Below, piece after piece: positions 58,479 through 64,000 of a stretch of 64,000 nt of DNA (position 1 is the first letter of the stretch; each line of letters opens with the position of its first letter). The stretch is from assembly GCA_029232285.1 (NCBI GenBank), contig JAOXFI010000008.1:62001-126000 (forward strand), in the 5' to 3' direction. Source of the stretch: Agmasoma carcini (nom. nud.) (lineage: Eukaryota > Microsporidia > Thelohaniidae). The notes beneath the pieces are model-generated. The model had not been told where the DNA came from, did no database searches, and was given only the letters and a program-made list of their open reading frames with translations. A program made the position numbers and the translations under genes.

Positions 58479-58998
58479 GTGCAGAGTCAGTCAAACAGAA
58501 AGAGAAGAGCTGAAAGTAGATGTGGATGGAATAACATTGAGCTATTAGACAACATCTTATCTCTCAACATGGAACACAAAGAACTGGTCATGAAATTTAT
58601 TAAGGCAACCCGAAACAATAGAGTGTTAGCATTTGCTAAAGTAGTTAAAAAGAAAGATAACCGGGCGGAAACCCAATTACATGTTGTTGAAACTAAAGGT
58701 GGTCACTCTATAGCCCGCTCCCGTGGAGAGAGCGTACGCTGGCGAAATCCAAGCGTGCCTACCTTCGGATCTAGAAGTTCTATTTCTAACTGACTCTGTC
58801 AGCAAGATAACTTACTTTCTGAACGATATAGGTCGTAATGATGATAGATCATTTACTCTGGTGATAACGATCCAACAACTTCTCTCCTATACCAAAGCAC
58901 ATCTCGATTGTAAGGTGGCGCAAGGCGAGTTTATGGAACGAGATCTGGCGGTGGCTTCTGGTTGTTTTTACCAGCTCTCACCAAAGGATCCCGAATAA
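58479..58998 (+). pseudogene. GC-richer island with two overlapping frames, unknown origin
   Basis: Two plus-strand frames, 58479-58793 (starts at GTG, not ATG) and 58723-58998, overlap in different phases and read like one protein split by a single frame change near 58725. The joined reading is not attempted here. Segments such as VLAFAKVVKKKDNRAETQLH and SVSKITYFLNDIGRNDDRSF look like genuine protein, and base composition (many CG and GGC-type codons such as CGGGCGG, GGTGGCG) differs sharply from every neighbour. I do not recognise the family. There is no start motif of the local type. It may be a recent horizontal insertion, part of a mobile element, or an assembly or contamination artefact. 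Confidence 0.45.
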
Positions 58999-59046
58999 TG
59001 AACTTCTTTTTTTTACAAATAAACGAAAATAATTTAAAATTTATTT

Positions 59047-59805
59047 TTATGTATTTCTGAAATAAAAAGGATAAATAATTCTTGTTTTATATTCCCCATT
59101 AAGTAAAGTTCCGGTTTTATTTACATTTATTGAAAAACATAAACAACAACTTTTGTGATTCTCAATGATTTTTATTATCCAAAACCCATAACAATGCCAT
59201 CCATTCAAACTAAATGATACGTCAGACGTTGGTCTGCTTAATATGGTCTTAGTAACATACATTGGATACTCATAAACATTATTCCATAATTCAACAATAT
59301 AAAAACAGTTGTTATTGTATCCATTCAACCCAATTAAATTTTGTAGAATATTTCCAAGATTATAAACTATAATTTGATGTGAATCTTCTGAATAAGTACA
59401 AGGTAATGAAAATATATTTATAAAATCTAAAAAGAATCTAGCTGAACTTGGAAAATCGTTTAAGTATAAGTGATAATGACCTAAATATTTCCATTTTGGT
59501 AGTTGTGATATTGTAAAAACTATTCTATCAATATTTGATGGGGTTTTATCAATTATTGATATTTCATAATCATTATCATTCCCTTTAAACCAATTATTAA
59601 AATTATAATCAAAATATGAACTTTCAAGACCATTTTTACAAATAAAGTTCATTTCCAAGTATAAATAGTCTATTGTTGAATTAGGAGTGTCTAAAATTGT
59701 TTTTTTAAGATTTTTAACTACGAGTTTATTATTTTCAACATTGAATATAACATTAGAAGATGAAATTATTATTATATTTAAAAAGGTAATCCATAGAATT
59801 GACAT
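59047..59805 (-). CDS. Secreted protein, microsporidia-type family, paralogue 1
   Basis: A 252-residue protein with a clear hydrophobic N-terminal signal (MSILWITFLNIIIISSSNVI) and no further membrane helix. It is related to the divergently oriented neighbour at 60121-60870. Shared blocks include LYLEMNFICKNGLESSYFDY / LYLELKFEYISGECVSYFNY, NNWFKGNDNDYEIS / SEWLKENSNDFEIK and FYIVELWNNVYEYP / FYIIEMWDLKSEIP. Several cysteines (such as CKNG, Cys at about 135, CCLC) could form disulphides outside the cell. The function is unknown. A role at the host-parasite interface is an inference from secretion and divergence. The ATG follows TTTTTTTAAAATCAACCC, in the local start context. Confidence 0.75.
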   Translation of the reverse strand: MSILWITFLNIIIISSSNVIFNVENNKLVVKNLKKTILDTPNSTIDYLYLEMNFICKNGLESSYFDYNFNNWFKGNDNDYEISIIDKTPSNIDRIVFTISQLPKWKYLGHYHLYLNDFPSSARFFLDFINIFSLPCTYSEDSHQIIVYNLGNILQNLIGLNGYNNNCFYIVELWNNVYEYPMYVTKTILSRPTSDVSFSLNGWHCYGFWIIKIIENHKSCCLCFSINVNKTGTLLNGEYKTRIIYPFYFRNT

Positions 59806-60047
59806 GGGTTGATTTTAAAAAAGTTTAATATTTTAAAGAATGACATAATGTTAATAAAAATATTTAAGGAATTCAATTAAAAATGACAGGTAAAAATTAT
59901 TAAAGAGAATCTTATTGCTTTGTAATGATTATTGAATATTATATTATAGTTAATCAAAAGTAATAATACATAAATTAAAATGTAACTTAATTGTTAAATA
60001 TTTATATTTTAATATCAATCCTTTGGATCTGTCTCATGGAACTCAAT

Positions 60048-60100
60048 TATAAAATTTTAATATTTATAATTTTAATATTTATAATTTTAATATTTATAAA
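60048..60100. repeat. 15-bp tandem repeat (TATAATTTTAATATT)
   Basis: About three and a half copies directly upstream of the second secreted-protein gene. The rest of 59806-60047 is AT-rich. Confidence 0.75.
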
Positions 60101-60120
60101 AAAATTGGATAAAAATCCAT

Positions 60121-60870
60121 ATGAAATTTTTAAATTTATTTATAATTTTGATATTATGTTTACCAACTAAAGTCATAATCAACAAAGAAGATAAAAATAT
60201 TAAAATAAAAAACCTTAAAAACTTAATTCATACAAATATAGACAAGTTGGCAGGTCTAACTCATTGTAAGTTGTATCTAGAACTAAAATTTGAATATATA
60301 AGTGGAGAGTGTGTTTCATATTTTAATTATGGCTTATCTGAATGGCTCAAAGAAAATTCAAATGATTTTGAAATAAAATACAAAGAAATAGAAAATCACT
60401 TAAAAAATCAAAAATTTAGAAAATTATCATTTAAAATTTCAAACATGCCTCAATTAATACATTTAATTGATTATTCTATTGTCATTTGTTCTACCGCAAA
60501 AGATTCTCATTTATTTAAAGAATGTTATAAAACTGAAACTTGGTATCCTATCAAAGTCAAAGACCACAATCAATTTATTTTTAGTGGCTTAAAAAATATT
60601 CTAAAAGACTATGAAACACAAAATTTATATTCATTTTACATTATTGAAATGTGGGATTTGAAATCTGAAATTCCAAAACTTTTTTCTAAAACAACAGTTT
60701 TTTATAATTTTAATGATATTGTTTTTAATTTGCAATATGGTTTTATTGATAAGGAATTAACAATAAAAATATTTGGTAATCTTAAAACTAAAACGTTGAT
60801 CTTTTCTACATACATCATAGAAAGTGAAATAAAAAATATTGAAGAGTTCAATGTGTATGTATATGAATAA
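60121..60870 (+). CDS. Secreted protein, microsporidia-type family, paralogue 2
   Basis: A 249-residue protein with an N-terminal signal peptide (MKFLNLFIILILCLPTKVII) and no other membrane helix. It aligns with the gene at 59047-59805 through most of its length, with common blocks around residues 50-90 and 175-210 (see that entry), but identity is low, so the duplication is old or the proteins evolve fast. Cysteines are mostly not at shared positions. The two genes are head to head with about 315 bases between starts, so a shared control region is possible. The ATG follows AAAAAAATTGGATAAAAATCCAT. No known domain was recognised; function unknown. Confidence 0.75.
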   Translation: MKFLNLFIILILCLPTKVIINKEDKNIKIKNLKNLIHTNIDKLAGLTHCKLYLELKFEYISGECVSYFNYGLSEWLKENSNDFEIKYKEIENHLKNQKFRKLSFKISNMPQLIHLIDYSIVICSTAKDSHLFKECYKTETWYPIKVKDHNQFIFSGLKNILKDYETQNLYSFYIIEMWDLKSEIPKLFSKTTVFYNFNDIVFNLQYGFIDKELTIKIFGNLKTKTLIFSTYIIESEIKNIEEFNVYVYE

Positions 60871-60907
60871 ATTAAGGTTTTAATATATAAATAGGTATAC
60901 ATTTAAG

Positions 60908-61215
60908 GTTAGTATCTTTTAGGTTACTGTCTTTAAAGGTTATTACCTTTTAGGTTACTGTCTTTGAAGGTTATTACCTTTTAGGTTACTGTCTTTAATG
61001 TTGTTATTATCTTTAAGGTTACTGTCTTTAAAGGTTATTATCTTTAAGGTTACTGTCTTTAATGTTGTTATTATCTTTTAGGTTACTGTCTTTGAAGGTT
61101 ATTACCTTTTAGGTTACTGTCTTTAAAGGTTATTACCTTTTAGGTTACTGTCTTTAAAGGTTATTATCTTTAAGGTCACTGTCCTTAAGATCATTGTTAT
61201 CTTTAAGGTTTTTGC
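60908..61215. repeat. 31-bp minisatellite (GGTTACTGTCTTTAAAGGTT...)
   Basis: About ten units built from GGTTACTGTCTTTAAAGG and TTATTACCTTTTA, with shorter variants (ATGTTGTTATTATCTTTAA). It follows the second secreted-protein gene and ends near the Tc1 copy 2. Confidence 0.8.
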
Positions 61216-61262
61216 TATATTTGTAACCGGAGCAATTTTATAAGTTTTTATATTCGTATATT

Positions 61263-62222
61263 ACAGTACTCCAAAAAAGTTTATTTAAAAACTGTAAATT
61301 TTTGAATAAAAATAATTTAAGTTCAATAGTATAAATATACCTATAATATTTTTATGATAGCACATTTTATATAAACTCTTTTGATAATTCTTTAAATTAA
61401 AAATGATTAAAGATGAATCGATTGTGAGTATCTGTAAGAAAGTGTGAATCTTTTCCTAAAGAAAATTATCAAATAATTAACAGATAAAGAATTGCAAAAA
61501 CGTGGTTATTTAAAAGCAAAGACTATTTTGGTTATGTTATTATTCAAACATTTATAATGACTCTAAGAAGTAAAACCAACGCCTATAAATAAAACTGTAC
61601 ATTTGGTCAAAAGAAAACATTTGTTTGGGGTTATATGAGTGAAAATACTGTTCGAAATTTGGTGTTTTAATATGGAACCTTAAATACACTATGTTATATT
61701 TTAATATTAAGCAATAATGTAAATCAGAGTGCACGAAGTTTTTAATTTTCAACAAAACAATGATCGAAAGCATAAAAGTAAGATGGCATCAGAGTTTTTA
61801 AATATATGAACATTAAGGTGTTAGAAAAGTATTCATAGAGCTCATATCTTAACCCTGTAGAACATCTATTGGCTTATTTTAAGCTAAAACTAAGAAATGT
61901 TGTTTTTAAAATGAGGCGCAATTTAATTAAAATTTATTAAAATGTGGTCAGATATGGTACCTTATATTGTAAAACACTAGTAGATTTATAAGTAAAAAAT
62001 TAAAGAAGTTATTGTGACAAAAGGTGGTCATACATCATATTAAATAAAGGTGTCTGGTTTTTACAGGGTTTTAATTAAAATTTTATCTATAGAATTTATA
62101 TAAAATGCCCGATTATAAAAATGTTAAAGATATACTATTGAACTCAATTTTATTTTTTATTCAAAAATTTACACTTTTTAAATAATTTTTTAGTGTGTCC
62201 GGTTTTTTTGTTGAGTACTGTA
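61263..62222 (+). mobile_element. Tc1-like element copy 2, internally deleted
   Basis: The ends ACAGTACTCCAAAAAAGTTT and, reversed, ACAGTACTCAACAAAAAAAC with CCGGACAC match those of the element at 32432-33872, including the long inverted arms with the inner repeat (AAAGGTGTCTGG near 62047). The plus strand keeps a broken transposase: GIRVFKYMNIKVLE, then LNPVEHLLAYFKLKLRNVVF near 61850-61910. It is about 960 bases long against 1440, so roughly a third is deleted. Orientation is opposite to copy 1. Confidence 0.7.
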
Positions 62223-62239
62223 TGTTTGTTGTATAAAAA

Positions 62240-63250
62240 TATATTTCCTTTAGACTTAACCCTCGTCTATCCAAATTTATATCTTTACGTTTTCATTATT
62301 AAAGGACTCAATTGCTTGTATGTTCACCCCTGTGTTATGATTTATAAATTGATATTTTTATGAGCATAGTTAAAAAATTAAACAGTCATACGATAAGTTT
62401 TTATCAATTTACATTGTCGAATATTCAGAATCTGACAAACAATTATTTGAATTATTGTTTCTTTCTATTTTAAATTGCGATAGTGGTTTTTTAATTAAGG
62501 ATCTCTTCTATGTAATACAAAAGCCAATTATTCTTTTTTATGACCTTCAACAACGAACTTTATAATAATTAACAACATTTTGATCAATTTTAACCACACC
62601 GTTTCTATTAATTTGGTATATTATTGAGATGTTTTATTTAAACCCTAAATATAAACTAAAATACAATTAAATTTCATCAGTACTAAGTTTGTTGTTAAGA
62701 ACCCAACAAAATTACTTCAATTTTTTACTTTTTTGTTGTAAATTTCATTATTAAAAGACTTAACCCCATTGGCAGAATTCACAAACTTATATTTATGACA
62801 TACACTATATAAATTAATAATATGGATTAAGATACCGATAGCTTCTATTCTGATCAGTCCAAATTACACTCCAACGCACACTTGGCTACAAATCATTGTA
62901 ATTAGTGTGGTAGCTTTTTTGTTTAAATTGTTCTTGCATATACTCTAGTGATCCTATTATTATAAATCATATTAATTGAAGGTTTTCCTTATGACTTTAA
63001 ATTCATTATGATTTTATCAAATTGTACAAGTAAAACCAAACACAAATTTATTTAATTAAAAACCTGTTAATTTTATAATGTTTTTAGAGTTTTGAATTAT
63101 TTAACACCTTGAAATACCACGTTTTATAGTTAATATTGTTATAATATCATTATTAAAAGATTAAAAATGTGATTTCTCTTATCAATTTATATTTTGTGTA
63201 ACAAATTGACTTATTCATATCCACCTGTGTTTCAAAACCATATGAACCCA
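62240..63250 (-). pseudogene. Several tiny fragments of a Merlin-like transposase
   Basis: On the minus strand, three spots carry recognisable pieces: TGVNIQAIESFNNENVKI near 62285-62345, YKFVNSANGVKSFNNEIYN near 62725-62800, and SFNNDIITILTIKRGI-like near 63105-63165. All resemble the Phe-Val-Asn-x-x-x-Gly-Val-x-Thr-Gln-x-Ile-Glu-Ser-Phe-Asn-Asn segment of a Merlin/ISXO2-like subfamily different from the His-Thr-Gln-Asn-Ile-Glu-Ser-Tyr-Trp copies. This suggests three decayed copies in a row. Confidence 0.45.
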
Positions 63251-64000
63251 CAACCATCACATATCTCCTATTAAAGTATAAATCATTTTTTTCTTACTTG
63301 TCTCTTACATTTTGATTTAGCTGATCTACGGTCATTCATAATTTTTTTTCTAGCTGGGAAAAATTGATAGGAGACCCGAAAATCTTAATATATAGAAACC
63401 AACTTTATAAGAAAATTATATGATATTTTGGATATAATTTTAACATTTCATTATCAGAATTATTTAATATCCTTTTCAATAAATGGTATTATATATCTTT
63501 TCTTAAAAAGAATTTGTTATTTAGAAGTGTTTTCTCATTAAAAATTAACTTTAAACTTATTTTCTTTTCTTGACTTTGCCAGCCAAATTATTTTTGTCCG
63601 TTAAAAATGTATAATATGTGCTAAAACCGGGTTTCTGCATCCTATACCTGACATTTAACTCATATATTGAATCACCTTTTCCTAAATTTAAGTTAATCAC
63701 CTTAATTCTTCACACCAACCCCTTATTTAGCATTTATCGCTCATATAATCTTAATATTTAAATTTTGTGTTCGAAATATTCTTAAATTCAACTTAAAACA
63801 AGTTTCTCCGTATAAATTAGTCAAAAGGTTCATTAACTGTAAAGCTTGCACATATATTTATATTATGCGTTGCGTTTCTAATAGTTTAGAATTACAATAA
63901 ATGATGTTTTTTTTGCTGACTTGAAAAAGAAAATTTTTATAATATTTTATTTAAATCATCCATCTGGTGAATGTCGATCTATCAGAACCATTCGTCTTTC
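63251..64000. other. AT-rich end of the window, nothing recognised
   Basis: No open frame, repeat array or motif could be supported in the last 750 bases. It is probably more transposon debris. Confidence 0.5.

Overview
The window looks like a stretch of AT-rich microsporidian nuclear genome. The protein-coding genes are intronless as far as can be seen. Their products are eukaryotic but short and divergent: 26S proteasome ATPase Rpt4, SMC1, RPA1, ASF1, ribosomal P2, UTP6, GOLPH3, Nup35/53, a REX-type exonuclease, ubiquilin, a Gti1/Pac2 (WOPR) regulator and a Pho80-like cyclin. Most start codons are preceded within about 20 bases by an A-run/T-run block and then CC or CCC, which fits the very short 5' leaders known from microsporidia. 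Decayed Merlin and Tc1-like DNA transposons also fit an expanded microsporidian genome of the Nosema/Hamiltosporidium/Tubulinosema type. The species cannot be named from this sequence alone, and no tRNA or rRNA gene was seen.

Layout. Positions 1-600 are minisatellite arrays. Positions 600-4760 hold a membrane protein, GOLPH3, a REX exonuclease, a DUF167 protein and a RING-H2 protein. Positions 4760-10140 are a transposon graveyard (Merlin relics and a MITE-like element), closed by a second RING-H2 gene in the same orientation. Positions 10500-20530 are gene-dense: ubiquilin, a 4-TM protein, the WOPR factor, the cyclin, Nup53, a multi-OB-fold protein and Rpt4, separated by simple repeats. Positions 20676-31041 hold two same-strand histidine-phosphatase-like genes whose first ~1.06 kb look identical, with about 5.4 kb of transposon debris between them. 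Positions 31068-32126 hold two small unknown genes. Positions 32432-36500 are a second transposon block, with an IR/DR-type Tc1 element abutting Merlin debris. Positions 36505-44660 hold RPA1, UTP6, P2, glyoxalase II, a zinc-ribbon membrane protein, a Ser/His-rich protein and ASF1. Positions 45235-46420 are a broken integrase. Positions 47976-57494 hold a 1311-aa probable alpha-solenoid protein, an ABCG-like protein with all ATPase motifs degenerate, and SMC1. Positions 57800-64000 hold a GC-richer broken island, a head-to-head pair of related secreted proteins, a 31-bp minisatellite, a second Tc1 copy and more Merlin fragments.

How the genes relate. The housekeeping genes cover DNA replication and cohesion (RPA1, SMC1, ASF1), ribosome biogenesis and translation (UTP6, P2, REX exonuclease), and ubiquitin/proteasome work (Rpt4, ubiquilin, two RING proteins). 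They form no operon-like pathway. The more lineage-specific content is the phosphatase-like pair, the secreted pair, the Ser/His-rich protein and the degenerate ABCG protein. These are the best candidates for new biology. The strongest single signal is the phosphatase-like pair: an apparently homogenised N-terminal domain, a diverged repeat-rich middle, a conserved Cys-rich tail and lost catalytic residues.
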